The translations under genes were made by a program, and so were the position numbers. From the NCBI GenBank assembly GCA_903928495.1, contig CAIYQZ010000058.1:48584-112583 (forward strand): 64,000 nt of DNA, in the 5' to 3' direction. This document shows, in pieces, positions 46,507 through 54,922 of this stretch; the first letter of the stretch is position 1, and the number at the start of each line of letters is the position of its first letter. The notes under the pieces were generated by a model. The model saw only the letters and a program-made list of their open reading frames with translations, did not search any database and was not told the origin of the DNA. The DNA comes from an uncultured bacterium (GTDB lineage Bacteria > Pseudomonadota > Gammaproteobacteria > Burkholderiales > Burkholderiaceae_C).

Positions 46507-47559
46507 TCACACCACCACGGGTTCCATCTCCAGGCGAAGTCCAAAGCGTTCATACACACTCGTCTGTATGGCCTTGGCCAGGGTCATGACCTCGCCGCCT
46601 GTGGCCGGAGAGGCTGCGCCCCCGCGGTTGACCAGCACAAGGGCCTGCTTGTCGTACACCGCCGCATTGCCCATCGCTTTGCCTTTCCAGCCGCAGGCAT
46701 CGATCAGCCAACCGGCAGCCAGCTTGATGGTGCCATCGGGCAACGGATAGTGAACCACCTTCGGATCCCGCCCGATGATGTCGGCACACTGCTCGGCGCT
46801 GACCGTCGGGTTCTTGAAAAAACTGCCTGCATTGCCCAGCACCGCTGGATCAGGCAACTTGGCACGCCTGATCGCGCACACCCAGTCAAACACCTGGCGC
46901 GGGGCTGGCACCGTGCCCCACTCCTCGGCTTTGCGGGCCAATTCCAGATAACTGATGTCAGGCACCCAGGGCTTGGGCAGTGCAAAACGCACATGCGTGA
47001 TGAGTGCACGCCCTGCCAAGCCGAGGTGCCGCTGATCGGACGCCACGTGTTTGAATACCGAATCGCGGTAGCCAAAGCCGCACTGTGCTGCATCCAGTGT
47101 GAAAGCTTCGCCCGTGTGCAAATCGACGGCGTCGAGCGAGTGGAAACGGTCTTGCAACTCCACTCCATAGGCACCAATGTTCTGCACCGGCGATGCACCG
47201 ACTGTGCCGGGAATCAGCGCCAGATTCTCCAGGCCCGGCCAATGCTGCGCCAGTGTCCAGTCCACAAAACCGTGCCAGCCCTCGCCGGCCCCAGCTTCCA
47301 CCAGCCAATGGCTGGGTGTCTCAGCCACCAGCCTGCGGCCCGTGATCTCGACCTTGATCACAAGCTGCTTCACATCACCGGTCAGCACCAGGTTGCTGCC
47401 TCCGCCCAGCACCAAAGGCGACTGTCGACAGGCCTCCGGGTGAAGACGGCACAGCGCTTGAACGTCGGCGGTGCTGCGCACACGCACCAAACGCAAGGCT
47501 TTGGCCTGTATGCCAAAGGTGTTGAGAGGCTGAAGCGACACCGAGTTCTCGACTAACAT
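46507..47559 (-). CDS. murB: UDP-N-acetylenolpyruvoylglucosamine reductase
   Basis: 350 residues, type I MurB as in E. coli. The FAD domain has NTFGIQAKA near the N-terminus, [14 protein letters not shown] and [20 protein letters not shown]. The catalytic Ser is in [15 protein letters not shown], and the C-terminal [20 protein letters not shown] closes the substrate site. It makes UDP-MurNAc for peptidoglycan. It is divergent from yajQ with a 46-base gap. Confidence 0.95.
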   Translation of the reverse strand: MLVENSVSLQPLNTFGIQAKALRLVRVRSTADVQALCRLHPEACRQSPLVLGGGSNLVLTGDVKQLVIKVEITGRRLVAETPSHWLVEAGAGEGWHGFVDWTLAQHWPGLENLALIPGTVGASPVQNIGAYGVELQDRFHSLDAVDLHTGEAFTLDAAQCGFGYRDSVFKHVASDQRHLGLAGRALITHVRFALPKPWVPDISYLELARKAEEWGTVPAPRQVFDWVCAIRRAKLPDPAVLGNAGSFFKNPTVSAEQCADIIGRDPKVVHYPLPDGTIKLAAGWLIDACGWKGKAMGNAAVYDKQALVLVNRGGAASPATGGEVMTLAKAIQTSVYERFGLRLEMEPVVV

Positions 47560-47605
47560 CCCGGAATTGTCTCACCCCTGTTTTCACTCACGGATCGCCC
47601 CTGCC

Positions 47606-48091
47606 ATGCCCTCCTTTGACACCATTCTCGAAGCCAACCTCGTCGAAGTGAAAAACGCTGTCGAGCAGGCCAGCCGCGAGGTGGGCACCCGGTTTGACTT
47701 CAAAGGCACATCGGCGCACCTCGAACTCAAAGACAAAACCATCACCCTGTTTGGCGACAGCGACTTCCAGATCACCCAGGTCGATGAAGTGCTGCGTGGC
47801 AAACTGGCCAAACGCAATGTCGATGTCCGCTTTCTCGACGCAGCCAAAATCGAGAAAATCGGCGGTGACAAGGTCAAGCAGGTCGTCACCGTGCGCAACG
47901 GCATCGAAACCGAAGTGGGCAAAAAAATTCAGCAGGCCATCAAGGGCAGCAAGCTCAAGGTACAGGCAGCCATTCAAGGCGATGCGGTGCGAGTGACCGG
48001 CGCCAAACGCGATGACCTGCAGGCAGCCATGGCCGTGATCCGCAAAGATGTGCCCGACCTCCCACTGAGCTTCAACAATTTCAGGGACTGA
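47606..48091 (+). CDS. YajQ-family nucleotide-binding protein
   Basis: 161 residues, the family length. [20 protein letters not shown] leads two ferredoxin-like halves with [19 protein letters not shown] and [20 protein letters not shown], ending [10 protein letters not shown]. YajQ-like proteins bind nucleotides, and some members are c-di-GMP effectors controlling virulence genes. Start ATG 47606 is the standard family start. Two degenerate HD-GYP proteins follow 15 bases downstream, which makes a second-messenger context plausible. Confidence 0.93.
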   Translation: MPSFDTILEANLVEVKNAVEQASREVGTRFDFKGTSAHLELKDKTITLFGDSDFQITQVDEVLRGKLAKRNVDVRFLDAAKIEKIGGDKVKQVVTVRNGIETEVGKKIQQAIKGSKLKVQAAIQGDAVRVTGAKRDDLQAAMAVIRKDVPDLPLSFNNFRD

Positions 48092-48106
48092 CTGTCCCAC
48101 ACACCT

Positions 48107-49393
48107 ATGGCCGATCGTCGAAACGCAGGTGCCAACCGGGTCCAGTTTTCGCCCCAGTTGCTCAAGCTGGGCATGCTGCTGGACTTCACGCTCTACGACG
48201 AGCACGGGCGCATGTTGCTTGCGCGGCGCCAGCGCATCGACAGCCAGCACCTGCTCGACATCCTGTACGCCCGGCCAGCCCTGTTTGCGGATCAGGATGA
48301 ATCCCGCGAGCCCATCAAGGTGGTCATGGCCAGCCTGGAACAGGCCATGTTCCGCAATGCTCCCCTGAAAGACATCGACAAGTTCCACACACTGACCAGC
48401 GTGCAGCGGGCCGAGCCAGTGGACGTGTCGCTGCCGCAGGCGTGGTCAGACCTGGAAGACCGCCTGCGCACTGCGCAAGGCAACATCGCCGGCGATGCTC
48501 CCGTGGCACACGACGCGCTGCTGCGCATTGACCAGATCATCGCGGGCATCCACAAACTGATGCGCCAGGACGAAGCAGGCTCTTTGTTCTTGTTGGTCAA
48601 CCGAGCCATCACAGGGTTCACGGGCTACAGCACCATGCACAGCCTGCTGTGTGCAGGGCTGGCAGATTCCATCGGCAAGTCCACCGGCTTGAACGACGCC
48701 GAGTTGGAGGCTCTCGAGCGCGCAGCGCTCACGATGAATGTGGCTGTCAAGTCTTTGCAAGACACCATGGCCGCGCAAAAGTCTCCCCCCACCAGCGAAC
48801 AACTGGCCCTGATCGATCGGCACCCCACTGCAAGCGCCAACCTGTTGCGTGCTGCGGGCGTGCAGGACCGCCTGTGGCTTGATGCGGTGACCCTGCACCA
48901 TGACCCCCTGCCCAGCAGCGTGGCCCTCACCAAGATGGGCAGCGCCGAGCGCGTGGCCCGCGTGCTGCAAGTCATCGACCGCTACACCGCCTCACTCAGC
49001 CCACGCGGCAGCCGTGCCGGGCGCGAGGCCCGGGAGGCAACCCGCTCGGTGGTGCGTTTGCCAGGCTCTGCTGTTCACGACGAGGTGGGCCTGGTTCTGC
49101 TGCAAACCATGGGTTTGTACCCAGCCGGCTCTTACGTCAAACTGGTAACTGGTGACGTCGCGGTGGTGTTGCGCCAGGGTGATCGGCCCAACACGCCACA
49201 CGTGTCCACCGTGGTCAACAAACGCGGTGAGCCCATTGGAACTCCAAGGCTTGTGGACACCGCCGTGCCGGAGCATGCGGTGGCCGAGGGACTGTCAGGC
49301 TCTGACATCCGTGTTCGCCTGAGCGAGCAACTCATCCTGCGCCAGATCGGCGCTTTGCGCGCGGCAGCCGAGCGCGGAACGCAGCCACGCTGA
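48107..49393 (+). CDS. degenerate HD-GYP-domain protein 1
   Basis: 428 residues. Residues 1-130 form an N-terminal domain of a DUF3391-like type (FSPQLLKLGMLLDFTLYDEH). An HD-GYP-like fold follows at about 160-330. Recognisable remnants are YSTMHSLLCAGLA (first His), DRHPTASANLLRAAGV (HP), VTLHHDPLPS and RVLQVIDRYTASLSPR. But the HD dyad position reads LTMNVAVKSL and the GYP segment is missing, so c-di-GMP hydrolysis is unlikely. It is paralogous along its length to the next gene, so the pair arose by tandem duplication. It may bind a nucleotide or partner protein. Confidence 0.8.
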   Translation: MADRRNAGANRVQFSPQLLKLGMLLDFTLYDEHGRMLLARRQRIDSQHLLDILYARPALFADQDESREPIKVVMASLEQAMFRNAPLKDIDKFHTLTSVQRAEPVDVSLPQAWSDLEDRLRTAQGNIAGDAPVAHDALLRIDQIIAGIHKLMRQDEAGSLFLLVNRAITGFTGYSTMHSLLCAGLADSIGKSTGLNDAELEALERAALTMNVAVKSLQDTMAAQKSPPTSEQLALIDRHPTASANLLRAAGVQDRLWLDAVTLHHDPLPSSVALTKMGSAERVARVLQVIDRYTASLSPRGSRAGREAREATRSVVRLPGSAVHDEVGLVLLQTMGLYPAGSYVKLVTGDVAVVLRQGDRPNTPHVSTVVNKRGEPIGTPRLVDTAVPEHAVAEGLSGSDIRVRLSEQLILRQIGALRAAAERGTQPR

Positions 49394-49409
49394 ACGCACT
49401 GCACACACC

Positions 49410-50690
49410 ATGAGCGCCAACGAAAAACAGGAACTGGTCGCGGTGTCACCCTCGTCGTTGCACGTGGGCGCTGCACTTCGCATTACTTTGCGTGATGACC
49501 AGGGGCGCGTGCTGCTGGCAAAAGGCCTGCGCATAGACAACCTCGAAGCCCTTGAGTCTTTGCAGCGTCGCAAACTGGTGTACGTGAACTATGACGAGTC
49601 GGACGAAGCCGTAAAGGTCATGATGAACGGCCTCAACGAGGCTACCCGGCGCGACGCCCCTCTCAAAGACATTGACAAATATGTCGACCTGAAATCGGCA
49701 GACGCGGGCATTGCCTTGCCCAGCTCGTTGTCCCAAGCGTGGGAGCAGGTGGAAACACGGCTCAAGGTGCTGCTGAGCCAACTGGCCCAGGGGGGCTCTG
49801 CCGGGCAGGAAGCCGTGCACCGGCTCAACAGCCAGATTGCCGTGCTGCAGGACGCCCTGCTCAACCGTGACCGCGATGCGGCGTTGTTTTTGCTTGTTCA
49901 CCGCGCGGTCACCGGCTTCAGCGGTTACAGCGCCCTGCACTCGCTGCTGACGGCCACTGTGGCACACATGCTGGCTGCGCCGCTGAAGCTGACCGCCGAG
50001 GAAGACGCCTGCCTGGTGCGCGCGGCGCTGACCATGAACGTGGCCATGACACAGCTGCAAGACCTGCTGGCAGCCCAAAAGCAACCGCCCTCGCCCCAGC
50101 AGCGCGCCCTCATCGACCGCCACCCGACCGACAGCTCACGCCTGCTGATGGCAGCCGGCGTGAAAGATGCACTGTGGCTTGAAGTGGTGCAGGCCCACCA
50201 CGACAACCTGCCCCACCTGCCGCTGGCACAACGCAACAGCGCCCAGCGGCTGACCAAAATCCTGCAAGTGGTGGACCGTTACACAGCCGCCATGAGCCCA
50301 CGCGTGTCGCGTGCCGGTCGCGATGCCAAAGACGCCGCACGCTCCGCCATTGTCCAGGCCGGTGCCGGGGGGCATGACGAAGTCGGGCTGGTGCTGATGC
50401 AGGTGCTGGGCCTGCACCCTGCTGGCACTTTCGTGAAACTGGCCAGCGGAGAAACCGCCGTGGTGTTGCGCCGGGGCGTAAAGCCCAATGAACCCTGGGT
50501 GGCCAGCGTGCTGAACAAGCGCGACGAACCCATTGCCGAGCCGCGCCTGTACAACACGGCCAGGCCCGAACTGGCGGTGGTGCAAGGCATATCGGGTTCA
50601 CATGTCCGGGTGCGGCTGAACCCCGAAGCCATGCTGCGGCAACTGGCGTTCTCCAAAACCGGGGCCGAGCGTGGCGTACGGCTGGGCTGA
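49410..50690 (+). CDS. degenerate HD-GYP-domain protein 2 (tandem paralogue)
   Basis: 426 residues, the same layout as the upstream gene. The N-terminal domain begins VSPSSLHVGAALRITLRDDQ. Matching landmarks are YSALHSLLTATVAHML, ALTMNVAMTQLQD in place of the HD dyad, DRHPTDSSRLLMAAGV, VVQAHHDNLPHLP and ILQVVDRYTAAMSPRVSRAG. A C-terminal beta-rich part (VKLASGETAVVLRRGVKPNE) is shared as well. Both copies lost the same catalytic residues, so the loss predates duplication. It lies 16 bases after its paralogue; the next gene overlaps its end by 20 bases. Confidence 0.8.
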   Translation: MSANEKQELVAVSPSSLHVGAALRITLRDDQGRVLLAKGLRIDNLEALESLQRRKLVYVNYDESDEAVKVMMNGLNEATRRDAPLKDIDKYVDLKSADAGIALPSSLSQAWEQVETRLKVLLSQLAQGGSAGQEAVHRLNSQIAVLQDALLNRDRDAALFLLVHRAVTGFSGYSALHSLLTATVAHMLAAPLKLTAEEDACLVRAALTMNVAMTQLQDLLAAQKQPPSPQQRALIDRHPTDSSRLLMAAGVKDALWLEVVQAHHDNLPHLPLAQRNSAQRLTKILQVVDRYTAAMSPRVSRAGRDAKDAARSAIVQAGAGGHDEVGLVLMQVLGLHPAGTFVKLASGETAVVLRRGVKPNEPWVASVLNKRDEPIAEPRLYNTARPELAVVQGISGSHVRVRLNPEAMLRQLAFSKTGAERGVRLG

Positions 50691-51345
50691 CCTGGCGCGG
50701 ATCATTGCCGGTGCTGCCATGGCGGTGGCCACGTGCCATGTTGGCGCCCAGACCCACGCCGTTCAGTTGGCAGGCATCTCCGGCTCCAAGGCATTGCTGG
50801 TGGTGGACGGCCAAGCCCCCAGGTTCATGGCCGTGGGCGACACCCATGCCGGTGTGCGCCTGCTGGAGGTCACGCCTGCGGGCGCAAAGGTCAGCGTAAA
50901 CGGGCAGCAGATTGCCCTCGTGCTGGGCGAGTCCCCCGTCAGCGTGGGAGCGCGCGCTGGCGGCGCGACCGCAAACGGTCAACGCGTGGTACTCACGGCT
51001 GACAGCCGGGGGCATTTCATGTCGGCCGGCAGCATCAACGGCAAAAGCGTGCAGTTCATGGTGGACACGGGCGCCACCACGGTTGCCTTGAGTCAAGCCG
51101 ATGCCCAGCGATTGGGCCTGAAAACAGATGGAGCGCAGCGTGTGGGCATGCACACCGCAAATGGCACGGTGGTAGGCCACCAACTCAAGTTGCAACGTGT
51201 TCGTCTAGGCGATGTCGAAGTGAGTGACGTGACGGCAGTGATATTGCCGCAGCAAATGCCTTATGTACTGCTCGGCAACAGCTTTCTCAATCGCTTTCAG
51301 ATGCAGCGCGACAACGACCAGATGACGCTGCAGCGGCGGTACTGA
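50671..51345 (+). CDS. retropepsin-like aspartic protease, periplasmic
   Basis: 224 residues. The signal peptide (IIAGAAMAVATCHVGAQTHA) supports the GTG start at 50671, although ATG 50719 is possible. The C-terminal half (about 110-224) is a single retropepsin domain with catalytic MVDTGATTVALSQADAQRLG, flap-like GMHTANGTVVGHQLKL and closing YVLLGNSFLNRFQM. Such proteins act as homodimers. The N-terminal half (LLVVDGQAPRFMAVGDTHAG) is a small beta domain. Targets are unknown. It overlaps the upstream HD-GYP-like gene by 20 bases. Confidence 0.85.
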   Translation: MAYGWADLARIIAGAAMAVATCHVGAQTHAVQLAGISGSKALLVVDGQAPRFMAVGDTHAGVRLLEVTPAGAKVSVNGQQIALVLGESPVSVGARAGGATANGQRVVLTADSRGHFMSAGSINGKSVQFMVDTGATTVALSQADAQRLGLKTDGAQRVGMHTANGTVVGHQLKLQRVRLGDVEVSDVTAVILPQQMPYVLLGNSFLNRFQMQRDNDQMTLQRRY

Positions 51346-51346
51346 A

Positions 51347-51712
51347 TCAAACCTGTGCCGCTGTCACCACCACCTCGATGCGCCAGGCGGGGTCGGCCAA
51401 AGCGGCCTGCACTGTGGCACGCGGAGGCGCATGGCCTGCAGGCACCCAGGCGTCCCATACCGCGTTCATGGCTGAAATGTCGCGGATGTCGGTGAGGTAA
51501 ATCTGCACGCGCAACAGCCGGGTTTTGTTGCTGCCGCACTCGGCCAGGCGGCGGTCAATCTGTGCCAGCACATCCGCAGTCTGGCTGGCAATGTCGGTCG
51601 CTTCGCACTCGGGCACCATGCCCGCCAGGTACACCACGCCGTTGAAAACCGCAGCCTCGCTGTAGCGGGCTGACACATGCCAGCGCTGGAGGGTGTTGGG
51701 TGTGTCGCTCAT
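51347..51712 (-). CDS. RidA/YjgF-family protein
   Basis: 121 residues with the Rid fold. AAVFNGVVYLAGMVPECEAT, VLAQIDRRLAECGSNKTRLL, and the substrate-binding Arg in APPRATVQAALADP are visible. Canonical members hydrolyse reactive enamine/imine intermediates. The missing SGQxP segment (here AGMVPE) suggests a Rid subfamily other than archetypal RidA. The start overlaps the plsY stop by four bases; it is convergent with the protease gene, leaving one base between them. Confidence 0.85.
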   Translation of the reverse strand: MSDTPNTLQRWHVSARYSEAAVFNGVVYLAGMVPECEATDIASQTADVLAQIDRRLAECGSNKTRLLRVQIYLTDIRDISAMNAVWDAWVPAGHAPPRATVQAALADPAWRIEVVVTAAQV

Positions 51713-52338
51713 TTCTTCTTCGCTCCCAGTTTGGATTCAGTGCCTTTGACCAACCGGTCCACGTTCTCGCGGTGCCGCCAGATCAGCAAGACCGCCATCA
51801 CCACCAGGGCGCCAACCATCGGCGGCGACGCTTCCCACGCCACATCACCGCCGAACATGAAATACACGGGGGCAAACACCGCCGCCACCATCGACGCCAG
51901 CGACACGAACCGCGTGAAAAACACCACGATGCCAAACGACGCAAGGCACGCCAGTGCCAGCAACCAGTCCACCCCAAACAGCACGCCCACTGCCGTTGCC
52001 ACACCCTTGCCGCCTTTGAAATGGAAGAACACCGGGTACAAGTGGCCCACAAACGCCGCCAGCCCCACCAGCGCCATGGTGATGGGCCCCAAGCCCAAAC
52101 CGGGCCCCCACACGCCCGCCACCCACAAGGGCAGCCAGCCCTTCACGGCATCGAGCACCAGCGTGGCAATGGCCGCCTTTTTGTTGCCAGACCGCAGCAC
52201 GTTGGTGGCGCCAGGGTTCTTGCTGCCATAGCTGCGGGGGTCCGCCAGACCCACAAACCGGCTCACGATGACGGCAAACGACAACGAGCCCACGAGGTAA
52301 GCGGCCAACACGGCCAGACCAGAATAGACAAAATCCAC
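51709..52338 (-). CDS. plsY: glycerol-3-phosphate acyltransferase PlsY
   Basis: 209 residues with five membrane helices. Three conserved loops are visible: GSKNPGATNVLRSGNKKAA, GHLYPVFFHFKGGKGVATAV, and FTRFVSLASMVAAVFAPVYF. It acylates glycerol-3-phosphate from acyl-phosphate, the first step of phosphatidic acid synthesis. It is followed by a Rid protein whose start overlaps its stop. Upstream lies a 100-base gap containing repeat copy F. Confidence 0.95.
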   Translation of the reverse strand: MDFVYSGLAVLAAYLVGSLSFAVIVSRFVGLADPRSYGSKNPGATNVLRSGNKKAAIATLVLDAVKGWLPLWVAGVWGPGLGLGPITMALVGLAAFVGHLYPVFFHFKGGKGVATAVGVLFGVDWLLALACLASFGIVVFFTRFVSLASMVAAVFAPVYFMFGGDVAWEASPPMVGALVVMAVLLIWRHRENVDRLVKGTESKLGAKKK

Positions 52339-52350
52339 AGCGGTTTCCTT

Positions 52351-52406
52351 TTTTTATGAATGAAATAGGCCTCTACCGCTTGACCCTGTTCATTTATTAG
52401 CTATTT
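52351..52406 (-). repeat. interspersed element, copy F (plsY upstream gap)
   Basis: On the minus strand AAATAGCTAATAAATGAACA, GGGTCAAGCGGTAGAGGCC, TATTTCATTCATAAAAAAA. The 3' half matches copy H (TCAAGCG, AGAGGCC, TTTCATTCAT) and the 5' half matches ATAGC of other copies. It is one of two non-coding copies. An inverted repeat CAGGCC-tataaac-GGCCTG lies just outside at 52412-52430. Confidence 0.75.
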
Positions 52407-52438
52407 TTTATCAGGCCTATAAACGGCCTGAAAGCCAC

Positions 52439-52942
52439 TTATTCTGCCAGCGCACATTGCACCGGTCGGGCACCCAATGGGCCGCTGAGCACGTCAGGGC
52501 TCAAGCCCACCAGAAAGCCCCGCCGCCCGCCGTTGATGCAAATGCGCGGCAGCGCCAGCACGGTGGACTCCACGTACACCGGCATGGCCTTGCGCAGCCC
52601 AAACGGCGACGTACCGCCCACCAGATAACCGCTGTGGCGGTTGGCCACTTCGGGTTTGCATGGCTCCACCGATTTGGCCCCGATCTGCCGCGCCAGGTTT
52701 TTGGTCGACACGGTGCGGTTGCCATGCATCAACACCGCCAAGGGCTTGGCATCCTGGTCTTGCATGATGAGCGTTTTGACCACGGTGAACGGGTCAAACC
52801 CCAACACCGCCGAGCTGTGCTGTGCCCCGCCGTGTTCCAGGTATTCGTAGGGGTGCTCGGTGTACGCCACGCCGTGGCTTTTCAGCCAGGCGGTGGCGGG
52901 GGTTTCAGAGACGTGTGAAGTGGATGTGCCTTTTTTCGCCAT
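52439..52942 (-). CDS. ybaK: YbaK/EbsC-type aminoacyl-tRNA deacylase
   Basis: 167 residues of the YbaK/ProX family. TPATAWLKSHGVAYTEHPYE, the nearly invariant KTLIMQDQDAKPLAVLMHGN, and the late GYLVGGTSPFGLRKAMPVYV with GGRRGFLVGLSPDVL. It hydrolyses mischarged Cys-tRNA-Pro. The spacing from the aldo/keto reductase upstream on the same strand is only 12 bases, so co-transcription is likely. Confidence 0.92.
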   Translation of the reverse strand: MAKKGTSTSHVSETPATAWLKSHGVAYTEHPYEYLEHGGAQHSSAVLGFDPFTVVKTLIMQDQDAKPLAVLMHGNRTVSTKNLARQIGAKSVEPCKPEVANRHSGYLVGGTSPFGLRKAMPVYVESTVLALPRICINGGRRGFLVGLSPDVLSGPLGARPVQCALAE

Positions 52943-52954
52943 TGCCGATATGTG

Positions 52955-54025
52955 TCACTGCGCCAGATCGCGGTGCTCCCAGCGGATGGCGTCGATGGCC
53001 TTCAGCAGCTCAGGGCTCAATTGCACGCTCCAGGCATCCAGGCATTCGTCCAGTTGGGCCACGCTGGTCACACCGATGATGGTGCTGGCCACGCGCCAGT
53101 TGCGGTAGCAAAAAGCCAGCGCCAGTTGGCTGGGGGTGAGGCCGTGTTCTCGGGCCAGGGCGTTGTACTGTTGGGCACTGGCCAGTGCTTCGGGGCGACC
53201 CCAGCGCTGGGCTTTCATGCTGTCGTACAGGGCCATACGGCCTTGCTGGCCTTCGGCGCTGGCGGGTTTGTGGATGCCGCCATCGTCGTATTTGCCGGTC
53301 AGCAACCCGAAGCCCAGGGGCGAATAGGCCAGCAGGCCCACGCCCAGGCGGTGGCAGGTTTCGTCCAGACCGTTCTCCCAACTGCGGTTGATGAGGCAAT
53401 ACGGGTTTTGCACCGTGGCCACGCGCGGCAGGCCGTGTTGATCGGCCAGGCGCACAAACTCGTGCACCCCGTAAGGCGTTTCATTGGACAGGCCGATGGC
53501 GCACACCTTGCCTGCTTTCACCAGCTCGGCCATGGCTTCCAACTGCTCGTGGATGCTGGCGCAGGGCTTGTCTTTCTTCGGGTCAAAGTACACCGCACCG
53601 AACGCGGGCACATTGCGGGCAGGCCAGTGGATCTGGTACAGGTCGATCACATCGGTCTGCAGGCGGCTCAGGCTGTTGTCGCAGGCGTTGAGGATCTCGG
53701 CCTTGGTCAGGCCTGAGTTTTCGCCGCGAATCCACGGCATGCCGCGCGATGGCCCGGCCACCTTGGTGGCCAGCACCACCTTCTGGCGCACGCCCGGGTT
53801 GGCGGCAAACCAGTGGCCAATGATGGTTTCGGTGGCGCCGCAGGTTTCGGCCTTGGCTGGCACGGCGTACATCTCGGCCGTGTCTAGAAAGTTCACACCC
53901 CGCTCCAGCGCGCGGTCGAGGATGGCGTGGGCTTTTGGCTGGTTGACCTGTTCACCGAAAGTCATGGTGCCCAGGCAGATGGGGGTCACCTGAAGGGAGG
54001 AAGCGCCGAGTTCAACAGTGTTCAT
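52955..54025 (-). CDS. aldo/keto reductase (Tas-like)
   Basis: 356 residues of the AKR superfamily. The start at 54025 gives MNTVELGASSLQVTPICLGT; a TTG at 54049 would add eight residues. The catalytic tetrad pattern is seen in VNFLDTAEMYAVP (Asp, Tyr), VVLATKVAGP (Lys) and LYQIHWPARNVPA (His). The C-terminal NADPH pocket is seen in VASTIIGVTSVAQLDECLDA. The sequence is closest to the Tas/YajO branch, which reduces small carbonyls with NADPH; the substrate is unknown. Confidence 0.88.
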   Translation of the reverse strand: MNTVELGASSLQVTPICLGTMTFGEQVNQPKAHAILDRALERGVNFLDTAEMYAVPAKAETCGATETIIGHWFAANPGVRQKVVLATKVAGPSRGMPWIRGENSGLTKAEILNACDNSLSRLQTDVIDLYQIHWPARNVPAFGAVYFDPKKDKPCASIHEQLEAMAELVKAGKVCAIGLSNETPYGVHEFVRLADQHGLPRVATVQNPYCLINRSWENGLDETCHRLGVGLLAYSPLGFGLLTGKYDDGGIHKPASAEGQQGRMALYDSMKAQRWGRPEALASAQQYNALAREHGLTPSQLALAFCYRNWRVASTIIGVTSVAQLDECLDAWSVQLSPELLKAIDAIRWEHRDLAQ

Positions 54026-54108
54026 GTGTGCGGTCTGAAAGGTGGACAAAAGTGCTGCAAACCAGTTTACGGGTTTGCTGTGGCGCGCGCTGTGGGTGGG
54101 GCCGGGTT

Positions 54109-54909
54109 TCAGTCACCTCCGCAACCGCCGCCGCCATCGCTACTGCCACCGTCGCCGTCCCCCGAACCCGACGACTCGCTGCCGCCGAACCCTCCGGCAT
54201 CGCCGTCTGCCCCAACCGAGCCACCTTCGCCAAAACTGGTGCCGCAATACACATCTGATCCGCTCTGGCGGTCGATGTCGCGGCAATCGGGCACGTAGCT
54301 GAAGCCCCCAGCAATGCCAAATTTTTTGTCCAGCGCAAACAGCAGAGGCAGGCGGCTGGGCTGGCGGGGGTTGATGCTTTCTTCCTTGCACGCCCAGTAC
54401 CAGGTGCGGCGCAGCCCGTCATTGCGCTGGGGGCTGCGGCCCAGCACTTCCGCCGGGGTGTGGTGCAACAGCTTGCCAAAGGCCGCGTCGCACCATGCCT
54501 GGTAGCCCCGCGTGTGCAGGATGAATTCGTGCCACGCATCGTCCACCACTCGGGACGGCATGGCCACAAACTTGAAGCCGCTGCGCAGGTGCGCCAGAAA
54601 GAACTGCCGCAGGCCGTGAAGCACCAGCTCGGCCTCGCGCCGAGTGAGCTGGGGGTGTTTGGCCATCAGCTTGTCGGCCAGGAAGCTTGGCAGGCGCGCT
54701 TCGCGCAGAAACTGGCGGCGCTGGCTGTGCTCCCAGGCGCGCAGGGCCAGGCTGGCCAGCCCACACGTCAGCGCCACTGCAGCCATGACCAGCGGGCGCA
54801 CAGTGGCCATGCCCACCCAAGCAGCCAAAGGCAACAACCACACACCGTATTTCGCCCACACCAGCAAGCTGATGCGCCGGCGAAAGGTCAGGCCTTGGGG
54901 GGAGTTCAT
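54109..54909 (-). CDS. glycine-rich-domain protein with Gly/Ser/Cys-rich tail
   Basis: 266 residues. Two N-terminal membrane helices (VWLLPLAAWVGMATV; LVMAAVALTCGLASLAL) are followed by a soluble part with MPSRVVDDAWHEFILHTRGY and QAWCDAAFGKLLHHTPAEVL. These recall the conserved WH...Y motif of the glycine-rich-domain (DUF1399-like) group known from plants and some bacteria. The last 35 residues are a low-complexity Gly/Ser/Asp tail ending GGGGCGGD. Function is unknown. It lies between an acyl-CoA synthetase (13-base gap) and an aldo/keto reductase. Confidence 0.7.
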   Translation of the reverse strand: MNSPQGLTFRRRISLLVWAKYGVWLLPLAAWVGMATVRPLVMAAVALTCGLASLALRAWEHSQRRQFLREARLPSFLADKLMAKHPQLTRREAELVLHGLRQFFLAHLRSGFKFVAMPSRVVDDAWHEFILHTRGYQAWCDAAFGKLLHHTPAEVLGRSPQRNDGLRRTWYWACKEESINPRQPSRLPLLFALDKKFGIAGGFSYVPDCRDIDRQSGSDVYCGTSFGEGGSVGADGDAGGFGGSESSGSGDGDGGSSDGGGGCGGD

Positions 54910-54922
54910 GGCGATACCCGGT

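Noticed and set aside
52412..52430. Inverted repeat CAGGCC-tataaac-GGCCTG as a terminator for ybaK
   Set aside because: In the ybaK direction it is followed by ATAAAAAA, not by a T-run, so it does not look like a rho-independent terminator; kept only as part of the copy F description.
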